In this document: positions 7,958 through 16,855 of the stretch, one piece after another
How positions within the stretch are numbered: position 1 is the stretch's first letter
Layout of the letters: every line of letters starts with the position of its first letter
Assembly: GCA_038210445.1 (NCBI GenBank)
Contig: JBBQWQ010000045.1
Span: 1 to 64,000 of the forward strand
Direction: 5' to 3'
DNA length: 64,000 nt
From: JABFRG01 sp038210445
Lineage (GTDB): Bacteria > Myxococcota_A > Polyangia > Polyangiales > Polyangiaceae
Notes under the pieces: generated by a model
Database searches by the model: none
What the model was told of the DNA's origin: nothing
What the model saw: only the letters and a program-made list of their open reading frames with translations
Made by a program: the position numbers and the translations under genes

Positions 7958-8182
7958 TTAGGCTAGCGCGTTGAATCGTGTGCCCACCGGGCCGCTCGCC
8001 TCGAGGGGAATTGCGCCCAGCGCCTGGAGCGTCTTGGTGTGCTCCTCGCGGGCGGCCTTGCGCGCTGGCGCATCCACGCCGTCGGGGCCGTCTTTGGGAT
8101 GGGCCGGATCGATTCGCTTCTTCGCGAGGTCGACGTCGGTGCAATCCCGACAGGGATATCCATTGACGACTTGTGTAGACAT
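7958..8182 (-). CDS. Small hypothetical protein with CxxC
   Basis: This 74-residue frame (MSTQVVNGYPCRDCTDVDLAKK...) fills the gap between two plus-strand genes. It has a CRDC pair near the N-terminus, a charged helical middle (APARKAAREEHTKTLQALGA) and an overall amino-acid make-up that is not Arg/Pro/Ser-rich, unlike shadow frames in this DNA. The CxxC may bind a metal. It is convergent with the MBL gene, separated by 10 bp. I do not know a family. Confidence 0.5.
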   Translation of the reverse strand: MSTQVVNGYPCRDCTDVDLAKKRIDPAHPKDGPDGVDAPARKAAREEHTKTLQALGAIPLEASGPVGTRFNALA

Positions 8183-8281
8183 GACGCTTCCAGCGGGCCC
8201 CGAGCGCGGCGAGGCGCCTCAATCGGGGTGAACGGCGCCTTCGGCGATTCCGATAGCCGCTTTCGCGCTACCGTCGGCTGC

Positions 8282-9436
8282 ATGCGCGTCGTGCCGCACG
8301 AACCCCTTGAGCTCGTCCTCGGTTTGCCTCCGCTGGAGCTCGAGGCGGGCGCCACGGTGTCGCCACACGAGGCCGCGGGCTGGATGTGGAGCTCCGACGA
8401 CGACGCCTTGCGCGTGCGGCGCGGGCTGCCGCTCGACCCGCAGGTAGAGACCGTGGTGTTGGTGCACCCGCTGACGGCGTCGCCGCGAATCCACGAGCCG
8501 GACGGGTTCTGGGGGGCGCTGGCAGGGAAGGGGAGACCGCTGCGGCCGTGGGCGCATCGCATCCTCTCGTTCAATCTGCTCGGGTCCTTGTTCGGCAGCT
8601 CCGGGCCGCTCGACCCCGGGTTTCCCACGCGCGTGCAAGATGCACGCGTTCCGTCGCCCACGCCGGTGGCGCGCGGCGATCTCGCCTTCGACGAAGCTTC
8701 GCTTCCGGCGACCGTGACGCCCTTCGACCAGGCCCGTAGCCTCGCCGCCGCGCTCGAGCACCTGGGCATTGCCCGGGTCCGGCTCCTGGCGGGAGGGTCG
8801 CTCGGGGGCATGGTGGTGCAGTGCTTTGCCTGGCTCTTTCCGGAGCGCGTGCACACGGCAGTGAGTGTGGCGGCGCCGGCCGCGTCCAGCGCATCGATGA
8901 TTGGATGGAACCACGTGGCCCGCGAGGCCATCTTGCGCGATCCCACCTATCCGCGCGCCGCGGTTGGTCTCTCGGTGGCCCGGCAAATCGCCCGCATGAC
9001 GTATCGCAGCCCGGCTTCGCTCGAGCTCCGGCAGGGGCGCCGCACCGCAGGGCCGGCGCACCAGATCCGCGGCGCGTTCTCGCCGCGCATGCCCTACCGC
9101 ATGGCCACCTACCTGCGCTTTCACGGCGACGCGTTCGCCGACACCTTCGCCGCGCCCTGCTACGTGTGCCTCACGCTCGCCATGGACCACCACGATCTCG
9201 CACGCCAGGCGCCGGGGCCTGCCCAGGCCTTCGCGAAGCTGCGCTTCTTCGACGTGCGTCTCGACACCGACGCTCTGGTGAGCGAAGAGAGCCAGGCGAC
9301 CTTGCGCGCGCTGTTCGCCGAGCGCGGCGCCGACGTGCGCGCCGAGCTCCTGAAGACGCCCTACGGCCACGACGGCTTCCTCACCGACGGCGGAGCTCTC
9401 TTGCGACGAACGTTTCTGACGGCGCTCCGGGCATGA
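8282..9436 (+). CDS. Alpha/beta hydrolase related to homoserine O-acetyltransferase (MetX-like)
   Basis: The 384-residue protein resembles MetX in layout: VVLVHPLTASPRIHEP (normally HALTG...), an FNLLGSLFGSSGPLDP loop, the nucleophile elbow AGGSLGGMVVQ at about residue 173, an Asp in the DTDALVSEE region and the catalytic His in TPYGHDGFL near the C-terminus. A Ser-Asp-His triad is therefore present. MetX proteins acylate homoserine with acetyl-CoA or succinyl-CoA; here motifs are diverged (GGSLGG instead of GGSMGG, and an insertion after the first motif), so another acyltransferase or esterase activity is possible. No met genes are near. ATG at 8282 is chosen; the frame upstream overlaps the small opposite gene. 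Confidence 0.8.
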   Translation: MRVVPHEPLELVLGLPPLELEAGATVSPHEAAGWMWSSDDDALRVRRGLPLDPQVETVVLVHPLTASPRIHEPDGFWGALAGKGRPLRPWAHRILSFNLLGSLFGSSGPLDPGFPTRVQDARVPSPTPVARGDLAFDEASLPATVTPFDQARSLAAALEHLGIARVRLLAGGSLGGMVVQCFAWLFPERVHTAVSVAAPAASSASMIGWNHVAREAILRDPTYPRAAVGLSVARQIARMTYRSPASLELRQGRRTAGPAHQIRGAFSPRMPYRMATYLRFHGDAFADTFAAPCYVCLTLAMDHHDLARQAPGPAQAFAKLRFFDVRLDTDALVSEESQATLRALFAERGADVRAELLKTPYGHDGFLTDGGALLRRTFLTALRA

Positions 9437-9554
9437 GCGCGCGAGCCCGAGTTGCCGCACTGCGCTGGACGCGGGCTGGATCCGAGATCCACCAGGGTGC
9501 GCCAGCGGCTGCCGATGTAGATCATGGAAACATTGAGGAAAACGATTGTGTTGG

Positions 9555-9591
9555 CACCAGTGTAGGTTGGAACGCCACATGCACACTGGTG
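9555..9591. promoter_or_regulatory. 9-bp inverted repeat just upstream of a lipoprotein start
   Basis: CACCAGTGT (9555-9563) and ACACTGGTG (9583-9591) are exact inverted repeats separated by 19 nt, ending 5 nt before the ATG at 9597. In RNA this would place the ribosome-binding region next to or within a stem; in DNA it could be a split operator. Confidence 0.45.
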
Positions 9592-9596
9592 TGACC

Positions 9597-10397
9597 ATGA
9601 AGGCTCTCACCGTTCTCGCGCTCGTGCTGGTCGCTTCCGCCTGCCCCATGATGACCGGGTGCGGAGGCGCGGCCGACGACGCGGCGGCCTCGGAGGACGA
9701 TCTCACGTCGCTCGGCACCGGCACCTACGTCGTCGACGTCCGGCCTTCCTTCTGGGGGGGTGAGTACTACCTCTCGCGCATCACCTTCAGCGCGGGGAAG
9801 AAGTACGAAGGCGAGATCGTCTCGAGCTCCGGCGTGAAGAGCCTCATCGCTGGCAAGTACACCATTCTTGCGGCGCGCCCCAACAACCCCCAGAGCCCGG
9901 TGCTCAGCGACAAGCCCACGCTCTATCTCTCCAGCGACACCGGCGGCGCCGACCCGGCGCTCGAGTTCGATCGCCTCGAAGGTGGCGGTCTGCGTCTCTA
10001 CCACTCGGCGCGCCGCGTATCCTTCACCATGAAGAAGGACCCAACCTATCGCCCGGCGCCCACCAACGTGAAGACCATCGGCTGCACCGGCCCCAGCGTG
10101 AACGCCACGCTCACCCTCGACCAGGCGCAGAACCGCCGCGGCACCCTGAAGATCACCCGCAAGGCCGGCGCCTCCGACCGCAACGATCCGCCGAGCGTCA
10201 CCGTCGCCGTCACCGAAGACGTCCGCGCCGGCTCCCCAGATTACGTGTACTTTACCGGTCAGCGCGGCGAGCAGGACTTCTACGTGAACATCGTGAAGAC
10301 CGATTTCACCCGCGGCACCGGCGCCGCCAAGCTCTTCTTGCGCTGGGCGCAATACGGCGAAGAGTTCGGCGTCGGCGTTACCTGCGCCTTCCAGTGA
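9597..10397 (+). CDS. Putative lipoprotein, function unknown
   Basis: A signal peptide (MKALTVLALVLVASACPMMTGC) precedes a Gly/Ala/Asp linker; either of two Cys (residues 14 or 20) could be lipidated, with MTGC followed by GG the more likely. The mature ~245 residues look beta-rich (TYVVDVRPSFWGGEYYLSRITF, VYFTGQRGEQDFYVNIVK) and end in GVGVTCAFQ. A pair of Cys (IGCTGP and VTCAF) might form a disulfide. No known family was recognised. The ATG at 9597 is preceded by the inverted repeat at 9555-9591. The gene converges with the kinase gene 16 bp away. Confidence 0.72.
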   Translation: MKALTVLALVLVASACPMMTGCGGAADDAAASEDDLTSLGTGTYVVDVRPSFWGGEYYLSRITFSAGKKYEGEIVSSSGVKSLIAGKYTILAARPNNPQSPVLSDKPTLYLSSDTGGADPALEFDRLEGGGLRLYHSARRVSFTMKKDPTYRPAPTNVKTIGCTGPSVNATLTLDQAQNRRGTLKITRKAGASDRNDPPSVTVAVTEDVRAGSPDYVYFTGQRGEQDFYVNIVKTDFTRGTGAAKLFLRWAQYGEEFGVGVTCAFQ

Positions 10398-10412
10398 GCG
10401 CGGCTACTTCGA

Positions 10413-12053
10413 TCACTCCGCGATGCGCGTGACCAGGACGAGCGGCGCTTGTGCGTCGACGGTCGTGCCGGTCGCGGACACGTCGGCGCCGCTCGAGCGA
10501 AGCTCTCGACGATGGGCGGCCCACCACTGGGCGCCGCGGGCGTTGGTCCACTTTCCGTACGCAGCGCACCCGCGCAAGCGCTCACGTAGAACGTTCGCCG
10601 AGGCGGGACGATCTTCGGGCCGCTTCGCCAGGCACGACATGATCAGCGCTTCGAGATCGGCCGACACCGGCGCCCTCAGCCGCGCGGACGGGGAATCGGG
10701 CACGGTGTGAAGATGATGTGCGCAGACCTCGAGGATGGTCTTTCCGCCGAACACGTGCGTGCCCGTCAAGAGCCAGTAGCCGACAGCGCCGAGCGCATAG
10801 AGATCCGTCCTGGCATCCACTGTGTCGGGCGCGGTCACCGTCTCCGGTGCCATGTAGAGCGGCGTTCCGGTGATCGCGTTGGTCATGGTGAGCGCCGGCT
10901 CCGACGAATCCGTTTCGCTCGCGATGTTCTTCACGAGACCGAAGTCGAGCGCCTTCACCAGGTCGGAGATGCCACCACGGTCGACCACCATGATGTTTCC
11001 GGGTTTGACGTCGCGGTGAATCAAACCCGCTTCGTGCGCCTCGGCGAGCGAGGCTGCGGTCTGCTCGAGAAGATGTAGGACGCGCTCTTCCGGCTGCGGA
11101 CCATCGACCGCTACGATCTCCGTGAGCGACGCGCCTTCCAGGAGCTCCATGGCGTAGTAGAAGACCCCGTCCGTCGTGCGCCCGTAGTCGAAGACGGTCA
11201 CGGTGTTGGGATGGGTGAGCATGGCGGTGCGTCGGACCTCGCGTTCGAAGCGCGCCAGCGCGTCCTTCCCCGCGCGATCGGGCAAGAGTAGCTTGACGGC
11301 AGTCGGTCGACGAAGCATCGCGTGCGAAGCGCGATAGACGACGCCCATTCCACCTTCGCCGAGCTTTCTTTCGAGCGTGTACTGCCCAAGTCGTCGAATG
11401 TCGCTAACGGCTTTGCGCAGGCCGTAGAGCGTATGGGAAAAGCCCGCCGCCATGGCGACTGCGATTCCCCACCAGACGGTGCTCATGATGGTGGCGGGAT
11501 ACGCCATGTCGCCGATGCTTTGCTTGGGCCAGGTCGCGGCGGGTGGCTCGTGCAGCGCCGGGTCCCATGCGCGGAACGCGATGAAGATGGAACCCAGGAG
11601 CGGCACGGTCATGAGCGCTGCCACGAGCAGGGTGCGTCGCGCGGTCGACGGAACGTAGACCGCGTACACGAGCAGTACGTCGATGAGCAGACTGCGCACG
11701 ATCATGTCGGGCTCGGCGATCAGATCGATGACCACCGCCGTCGACGAGATGGCCGCCGTGCCGACGAACAGTGTGGAGAGCTCGACCGAGCGCACGAATC
11801 GAGGCGAACGTGGGGCTCGGAGGAGCAGCCAGAGTGCACCGAAGGCGAACGTGGAGACGGAGAGCGGGAGGCTGCTGTAGTTGTGCTCGACGCGGTGTAG
11901 CCAGAGCGCGGCGCCGAAGTTCAGTACGACGTAACAAAGCGTCACCAGGGTGAGCACGCGACCGAACTTGGATAGACGGGTCTGTCGCAGCTCGTGGTCG
12001 ACCGCGCTGTCGGCAGAATCCATGAGGCAGCTATACGCTGGCCCGGTGCGCAA
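10413..12053 (-). CDS. Membrane Ser/Thr protein kinase (N-terminal six-TM domain)
   Basis: The 546-residue protein has about six hydrophobic segments in residues 30-215 (for example VLTLVTLCYVVLNFGAALWL and YPATIMSTVWWGIAVAMAAGF) and a Hanks-type kinase domain from about residue 225 to 490: the Gly-rich loop LGEGGMGVVYRA, AVKLL with the catalytic Lys, HRDVKPGN, DFGL and an APE motif (YMAPE). All catalytic residues are present. The membrane part precedes the kinase, the reverse of the usual PASTA/PknB layout, and might sense membrane or nucleotide status. An internal ATG at 12023 (MDSADSAVD) is an alternative start. It lies 21 bp after the transporter gene on the same strand and is probably in its operon. 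Confidence 0.9.
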   Translation of the reverse strand: MRTGPAYSCLMDSADSAVDHELRQTRLSKFGRVLTLVTLCYVVLNFGAALWLHRVEHNYSSLPLSVSTFAFGALWLLLRAPRSPRFVRSVELSTLFVGTAAISSTAVVIDLIAEPDMIVRSLLIDVLLVYAVYVPSTARRTLLVAALMTVPLLGSIFIAFRAWDPALHEPPAATWPKQSIGDMAYPATIMSTVWWGIAVAMAAGFSHTLYGLRKAVSDIRRLGQYTLERKLGEGGMGVVYRASHAMLRRPTAVKLLLPDRAGKDALARFEREVRRTAMLTHPNTVTVFDYGRTTDGVFYYAMELLEGASLTEIVAVDGPQPEERVLHLLEQTAASLAEAHEAGLIHRDVKPGNIMVVDRGGISDLVKALDFGLVKNIASETDSSEPALTMTNAITGTPLYMAPETVTAPDTVDARTDLYALGAVGYWLLTGTHVFGGKTILEVCAHHLHTVPDSPSARLRAPVSADLEALIMSCLAKRPEDRPASANVLRERLRGCAAYGKWTNARGAQWWAAHRRELRSSGADVSATGTTVDAQAPLVLVTRIAE

Positions 12054-12074
12054 TGCACCGGTCCCGCGCGATAT

Positions 12075-14303
12075 CTACCGACCGTGTCGGGGGCGCGTCC
12101 TCCCTTCGGGATCGTGCGCGCGCCGAAGATCGTCGATGCTCAGATGGATGGCGTCGCGGGATCGCAGAAGGTCGTGGAGCGCCGTGGAGACGGTCGACCG
12201 CGGCCTCCTCGCGGAGCCGGCGTTCGCGTGCGGGCCTCGTTCGAGTCGCGTCGACAGCGACGCGCACATGTCGGCGGGCAGCACGGTGTCGAGGTACTCG
12301 AGCGCGACACCTCGCAAGAATCGATCGTGCGCCAGCAACGCTCCGTACGCGAGCTGCATGGGCTCGTGGGGAAGCGTCAGCGACAAAACGTTGAACGCGT
12401 GCTCGAACTCACGGGCGCCGCGCTCGGCGTTGCTCCACGGAGAAGCAAGCTCGCGGCGGGCTCGCGCGAACGCAGCCGCAGCGTCGAACCGAAGCTCCGC
12501 GCTCTTCTCTCGCATTTCCAGGAGAACGCGTCCGCAGGAGTACCGCACGTCGAGCTCGTCGTCGTCGAGTCCGCTGTCGAGCGCCGAGGCCGCACGTTGC
12601 GACGAAACCGTCGCCAGGAGTCGTGCAGCTCGCCTGCGCGTCGCGAGCGGACGTCGCGCGTCGAGCACCACGTCTGCGATGGTACCCATGAGCCGAGGCA
12701 CGAGCGGAAGGAGAGCGAGCGCGGCCTCCGCGGCGACGTCGTTGCGTGCCAGCAGGTCGAGAATCGGAACGGCGAGCGGCAGGAGCACGCTCTCGTCACT
12801 CCGCAGCGCAGTGACGACCATCGCCACGTTGGGTGAACGGAGCGCGACGAGCGCAGCCACGACCGCGTCGGAGGGGCCAGACTCGAGATACGGATATTCC
12901 GGAATCGGTTCGGAGACGAGCGCTTCGGGGGTCGCGCTTTCCGCGCGAGTTGCCGCAATTTGCGCGAGCAGGGTGGGGCGATCGATGGATTGCATCGTTC
13001 GCGATAGCGTGTTTCGTGTGGTGGCATCGACGACGCTCTCGGGATCGAGCGCCAACGTGCCAGCGCGCAAACGGCTCGTGAGCTCGGTGACGTAGCCGCG
13101 GTGCAGAGCATACGCGACGAAGACCTGAGCCCCGGCGGCCAGTACCGCCACTACGGTCACCGCGCGCAAGGCCTGGTGTGGAAACAGCGCTACCAGCCCC
13201 AGGGTTACCGCGCTCCCGATGAGAGCTCCGGTGCGATCGAAGGCCACGTCGATTATGATCTTCGTCGGCCGCTTCAAGGCCTGCGCGATCGGTGTGTAGA
13301 GGACCTCGTACGCGGAGCGAAAAAGCGACGCGCGGAGGACTCCCTCTGCGCCGCGTTGAATGGCCACGGTGACCAGCGTCGGCATTCCGACCACGACGGC
13401 TCCGAGCGCCGCCACCGCCGCGGGCAAGAGCACCATCGTCCCCCCCACACCGAGTCGCTCGAGGGCAACCCGATTCGCGGCGAGTTGAAGGACGAACGAA
13501 AGCGTACCGATCACCGTCTGAAAGATCGCGAAGAACGCGAGCAGGTTCGCTCCCCGTTCGTACGTCGCCGCCGCCTCGGCACCTAGCGCGTAGTCCAGAA
13601 GCCCTTGCGTCGCCGCGCCGAGCAAGACCATCAGCGCAAGAAGTCGAAGGTACGGTGTGCGACGGAGCGCAGTGAGACCCGAAGGCGCAGGCGTGCCGGT
13701 TGACGGAGAGGTGGCGGAGGTGGTTCCACGGGCGAGCGCCGAAGTCGCCCAGGCACATACGCCACTCAAGACGGCGACGACCCCCAACATCGTCGGCACA
13801 GTGGTGAGCTTGGATGCTCCCAGCGCGATCGCGCCACCGACGATTCCGCCCAGCGCAGCGCCGGCGCCGATGCGCCCGATGACCTTCTTGGCGGTGTGTG
13901 GATCGAAGCCCTCGCTCACCACCGACCAAAAGGCCGAGACGAGCGGCGGACCGATCGCGACCGTCTGCACGTAGAAGACCAGTGCGATGTGCGCCTCGAA
14001 GCGTGAGGACAGCGCCCATTCCAAGAGCGCGAGCAGGCCATGTGCGGCGAACGCGAACGGAGCCACGCGCGCGGGACCGAAGCGACCGACGAGCCGCGTC
14101 GTCCAGTACACGACCACTGCCGAGATCACGGAACCCACGATGAGCACGAGCGGAAGGCGCGACGCGGGAAAGTGCGACAGGAACAGGGCGTCGCGCGTCG
14201 CCTTTCCGATCACGTGTTGCGCCACCATCGCCACCGCCGCGATGGTCGCCGCCAGTACCGGGTTCGGCCCGCGCGCCGGCGCCTTCTCGACGTCGATGGT
14301 CAC
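12075..14303 (-). CDS. ADP/ATP-carrier-like transporter with C-terminal HEAT-like domain
   Basis: The first ~410 of 742 residues form 10-12 hydrophobic segments beginning with AATIAAVAMVAQHVIGKATRDALFLSHFPASRLPLVLI. The RDALFLSHFPASRLP segment and the FWSVVSEGFDPHTAKKVIGRIGAGAALGGIVGG region resemble NTT/TLC-type ATP:ADP antiporters and their free-living bacterial relatives. Residues ~430-740 are soluble and helical, with repeated ~35-residue units rich in Ala/Leu (VVAALVALRSPNVAMVVTAL, LLARNDVAAEAALALLPLV, LDDDELDVRYSCGRVLLEM) like HEAT repeats. Nucleotide exchange is known for intracellular parasites; in free-living bacteria the substrate is unclear. The kinase gene follows immediately. Confidence 0.75.
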   Translation of the reverse strand: MTIDVEKAPARGPNPVLAATIAAVAMVAQHVIGKATRDALFLSHFPASRLPLVLIVGSVISAVVVYWTTRLVGRFGPARVAPFAFAAHGLLALLEWALSSRFEAHIALVFYVQTVAIGPPLVSAFWSVVSEGFDPHTAKKVIGRIGAGAALGGIVGGAIALGASKLTTVPTMLGVVAVLSGVCAWATSALARGTTSATSPSTGTPAPSGLTALRRTPYLRLLALMVLLGAATQGLLDYALGAEAAATYERGANLLAFFAIFQTVIGTLSFVLQLAANRVALERLGVGGTMVLLPAAVAALGAVVVGMPTLVTVAIQRGAEGVLRASLFRSAYEVLYTPIAQALKRPTKIIIDVAFDRTGALIGSAVTLGLVALFPHQALRAVTVVAVLAAGAQVFVAYALHRGYVTELTSRLRAGTLALDPESVVDATTRNTLSRTMQSIDRPTLLAQIAATRAESATPEALVSEPIPEYPYLESGPSDAVVAALVALRSPNVAMVVTALRSDESVLLPLAVPILDLLARNDVAAEAALALLPLVPRLMGTIADVVLDARRPLATRRRAARLLATVSSQRAASALDSGLDDDELDVRYSCGRVLLEMREKSAELRFDAAAAFARARRELASPWSNAERGAREFEHAFNVLSLTLPHEPMQLAYGALLAHDRFLRGVALEYLDTVLPADMCASLSTRLERGPHANAGSARRPRSTVSTALHDLLRSRDAIHLSIDDLRRAHDPEGRTRPRHGR

Positions 14304-14408
14304 GTCGAGGCGGGGTTCGCGCTGCGCTGCGCGGACTCGGGGTTCGGCATCGTCCGACTATCTGCCGACCTGCGCCTTATTGCGACATGCACTTTCGAAA
14401 AGGTGGCT

Positions 14409-15143
14409 CTACGTGGTGGCGCGAAGCGTGGCCGCGATCAGCTTCGAGAGGGCGCCGGTGGCCGCGTCGGGAATCTCGTGGCCGCCGCGGAACGGAACCC
14501 AGGTCACGTCGAGGGCTTCGCCCTTCAAGAAATCGCGAAGCTTCTCCGCGCTGGCGAAGGGCAGCACCGGATCGTTCTGGCCGTGGGATTGGAGAATCGG
14601 CGTGCCCGCGAGGCGCGACAGCCGCGGGGCTTGCGACGCCTTGGCGAGGATGGTCGACGAGAGCAACGCGAGGGCGGTGGGCGGCGCGGCGGTGCGCAGC
14701 GCGACCTCCAGCGAGAGCATGGCGCCTTGCGAGAAGCCGGCGAGCACGCATGCGCTCTCGCCCCGCAAGGCATCGACCAGCAACGCCACGCGCTCGGCCA
14801 CCGCTTCGAAGCCTTCGGGGATCTCGTTCTCGTCGCGCGCTTCGCCGCGGGCCATGCGCCGCATGCGCTCCTCCATGTCGATCCACCACCAGGCGCGGGC
14901 GCCGGGGGCGAGCTCACCGAGATCGAGGGGCGCGGCTGGGAACGCGAAGCGCACCGTCTTCGGCACGTCGAGAATGCGACAGAAGGGCACCAGATCGTCG
15001 CCCGGCGCGCCGAACCCGTGCAGCATGATCACCAGCGGCCCCGCGCCGCCGCCGTCGCCGCCGCCGTCTCCCGTCGCTCCGGAGGCGCGAGCCTCTCCGC
15101 CGGCCCACACCACGTCGAACCCCGACACCGCGCTCCGCTTCAT
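14409..15143 (-). CDS. Alpha/beta hydrolase, carboxylesterase/phospholipase family
   Basis: The 244-residue protein has LVIMLHGFGAPGDDLVPF (oxyanion region), the nucleophile elbow LAGFSQGAMLSLE, the acid in SHGQNDPVLPF and the His in FRGGHEIPD, the pattern of the YpfH/phospholipase-carboxylesterase group. The Ser-Asp-His triad is complete. It is probably a cytoplasmic esterase of broad range. ATG at 15143 is chosen because the longer frame (to 15206) adds only unrelated residues. Near the N-terminus is a Gly/Asp-rich insert (ATGDGGGDGGGAG) encoded by GCC/GCT-rich repeats. It diverges from the pyroglutamyl-peptidase-like gene. Confidence 0.85.
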   Translation of the reverse strand: MKRSAVSGFDVVWAGGEARASGATGDGGGDGGGAGPLVIMLHGFGAPGDDLVPFCRILDVPKTVRFAFPAAPLDLGELAPGARAWWWIDMEERMRRMARGEARDENEIPEGFEAVAERVALLVDALRGESACVLAGFSQGAMLSLEVALRTAAPPTALALLSSTILAKASQAPRLSRLAGTPILQSHGQNDPVLPFASAEKLRDFLKGEALDVTWVPFRGGHEIPDAATGALSKLIAATLRATT

Positions 15144-15289
15144 GGGCCGTACGGTACCGGAAAGAGCGGCGAACTGGATCGACGGCATGGATCGCCAAGG
15201 GGTCACTGTGCCCGCATGCGCGCCGCCGCTGGCGGCCAGGTGTTCGATATCGCTCGACGATCGCGTAGGCCCGCATATTGCTCCTACAT

Positions 15290-16405
15290 GTGGGTGTGCA
15301 AGTCCGTCGTCCCGCTGCTGCAGCGCTGGTAGCTATCTTGGCCGCGTGCTCGGGAGGCCCCGAGACGGAGAGCTCGGAGGATGCAGTGCGCGTGAACACC
15401 GGCACCAAAGAAGCGCGCGCGCAGTACGACGCCAACGTGGCGTTCGCCAACGCCTACGCAGCGCGCTGCGGCGCGCCCACCCCCGGACGCAAGCGGGTGC
15501 TTCTCACGGGCTTCGGTCGCTTCATGCGCATCGCCGACAACGCCACCGGCCGCATCGTGAGCGCCGTCGTTCCGCAGGCCAAGTATCCGGAGACGTCGCC
15601 GCCGCGGGCAGGAGAGGTCGACCCTCCAGCGCCGCAGCTCTCGGTGGGGCGCGCCACGCTGCACCTGCCGAAGTCCGGCGACGTGGACGTGTGCGCCATG
15701 ATCCTCCCCGTGTACTGGGACCTAGCAGCCATTCTCATCGCCAAGGAAGTGCAGGCGTTCCAGCCGAGCTTCGTGCTCATGAACGGGGTGGCCGGCGACA
15801 CGCAGCCGCTCTGGCTCGAGATGGGATCCATCAATCGCGGCGCCGCCCTGGACGACGGCTCCGACAACCTGAGACCCGCTCCCAAACCGGGCGAGGCGAC
15901 CGCCAAGCTGGTAGACGCCGCCGGTGCCGACGAGCTCGGACGTCCGCTGCTGGCCTCGTGGCAAGCCATACGCGCCGCCGCGCGCGACGAGATCGAGAAG
16001 CAGGGCAACGTCCGCGGTGGCGGCGTCGCCTTCAAGGATGTGGTCGAGGGGGCGGTGTTCGCCGGCTTCCCGCGGGAGTCGAACACCTATCTCTGCAACA
16101 ACGTCACCTACGTCACCAACTACCTGCTGGACCATCCAGGCAAGAGCGTGACCCTGCTGCGGGCGAGCACGCGCGTGGCGGGCAAGCCCAGCTCGGTGAG
16201 CGTGAAGCTCACCGGCGACTACCGCAAGGTGCCGCGGGAGTTCATCCACTGGCCCTCGGCGGTGGTCGATGGCCACGTCGCGCCAGCCAAGGAAGTGATG
16301 CTGCGGATTCTCGACGCGCAGCTCGCTGCGCTCGCCAGTGACCCTCCGGTGCGGGGCGACAACGATCTCGCCGACCCCTCGCTGCGCGGTGGCGATACCT
16401 TCTGA
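15290..16405 (+). CDS. Pyroglutamyl-peptidase I-like (C15) lipoprotein
   Basis: A short signal peptide with lipobox (AILAAC) precedes a ~350-residue domain that follows the C15 order: VLLTGFGRF (normally ILVTGFxPF), LMNGVAGDTQPLWLEMGSIN with the candidate catalytic Glu at about residue 178, SNTYLCNNVTYVTNYLL with the candidate Cys at about 268, and PREFIHWP with the candidate His at about 319. C15 enzymes remove N-terminal pyroglutamate and are normally ~215-residue cytoplasmic proteins; this one is much longer and apparently exported and lipidated. GTG at 15290 or 15296 could start it; a TTG at 15278 is also in frame. The assignment is by motif reading. Confidence 0.7.
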   Translation: MGVQVRRPAAAALVAILAACSGGPETESSEDAVRVNTGTKEARAQYDANVAFANAYAARCGAPTPGRKRVLLTGFGRFMRIADNATGRIVSAVVPQAKYPETSPPRAGEVDPPAPQLSVGRATLHLPKSGDVDVCAMILPVYWDLAAILIAKEVQAFQPSFVLMNGVAGDTQPLWLEMGSINRGAALDDGSDNLRPAPKPGEATAKLVDAAGADELGRPLLASWQAIRAAARDEIEKQGNVRGGGVAFKDVVEGAVFAGFPRESNTYLCNNVTYVTNYLLDHPGKSVTLLRASTRVAGKPSSVSVKLTGDYRKVPREFIHWPSAVVDGHVAPAKEVMLRILDAQLAALASDPPVRGDNDLADPSLRGGDTF

Positions 16406-16414
16406 GGGCACGCC

Positions 16415-16855
16415 TCAGGGTCGCACCAGCGATCGCAGCGCCGTCGCGAGCGGCTCCGGCAGGGCCGCGGGGCGCCGCGTTTGCCGGTCGACGAACACGT
16501 GGACGAAGAAGCCCTCGGCGGCGGCGGTTGCTTCGCCCGCGCGAAACACGCCCAGCTCGTAGCGAACGCTGGAGCGGCCCACCTTGGCCACGCGCACCCC
16601 CACCTCGACGTCTTCAGGATAGGCCAGCGGCGCGTGGTAGCGGCAGCCCGACTCCACGCACAGACCGAGGATGGGACCGGCGTGGATGTCGAGCCCGTTA
16701 CCGGTGAGGATGCGGTTCACGGCGGTGTCGAACCATGCATAGTACACGACGTTGTTCACGTGGCCGTAGATGTCGTTGTCGGCCCAGCGGGTGCCGATAG
16801 GGAGAAACTGCACGTATTGCTGGCGGGCTGCCGGCGGGGTGCGATCGCCGCTCAC
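16415..16855 (-). CDS. Acyl-CoA thioesterase, 4-hydroxybenzoyl-CoA thioesterase (YbgC/FadM) type
   Basis: The 146-residue hotdog-fold protein contains the family signature WADNDIYGHVNNVVYYAWFDTAVNRIL, with the catalytic Asp in the DxDxxGHVNN element, followed by VESGCRYHAPLAYPEDVEVGVRVAKVGRSS. Such enzymes release CoA from acyl or aromatic thioesters. It starts with GTG that overlaps the TGA of the upstream transhydrogenase gene (GTGA at 16852-16855), so the two are coupled. It converges with the C15-like gene, 9 bp apart. Confidence 0.9.
   Translation of the reverse strand: MSGDRTPPAARQQYVQFLPIGTRWADNDIYGHVNNVVYYAWFDTAVNRILTGNGLDIHAGPILGLCVESGCRYHAPLAYPEDVEVGVRVAKVGRSSVRYELGVFRAGEATAAAEGFFVHVFVDRQTRRPAALPEPLATALRSLVRP

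Noticed and set aside
8219..9724. 501-residue antisense frame over the MetX-like gene
   Set aside because: Arg/His/Gln-rich composition without family motifs; the opposite strand carries a full catalytic triad.
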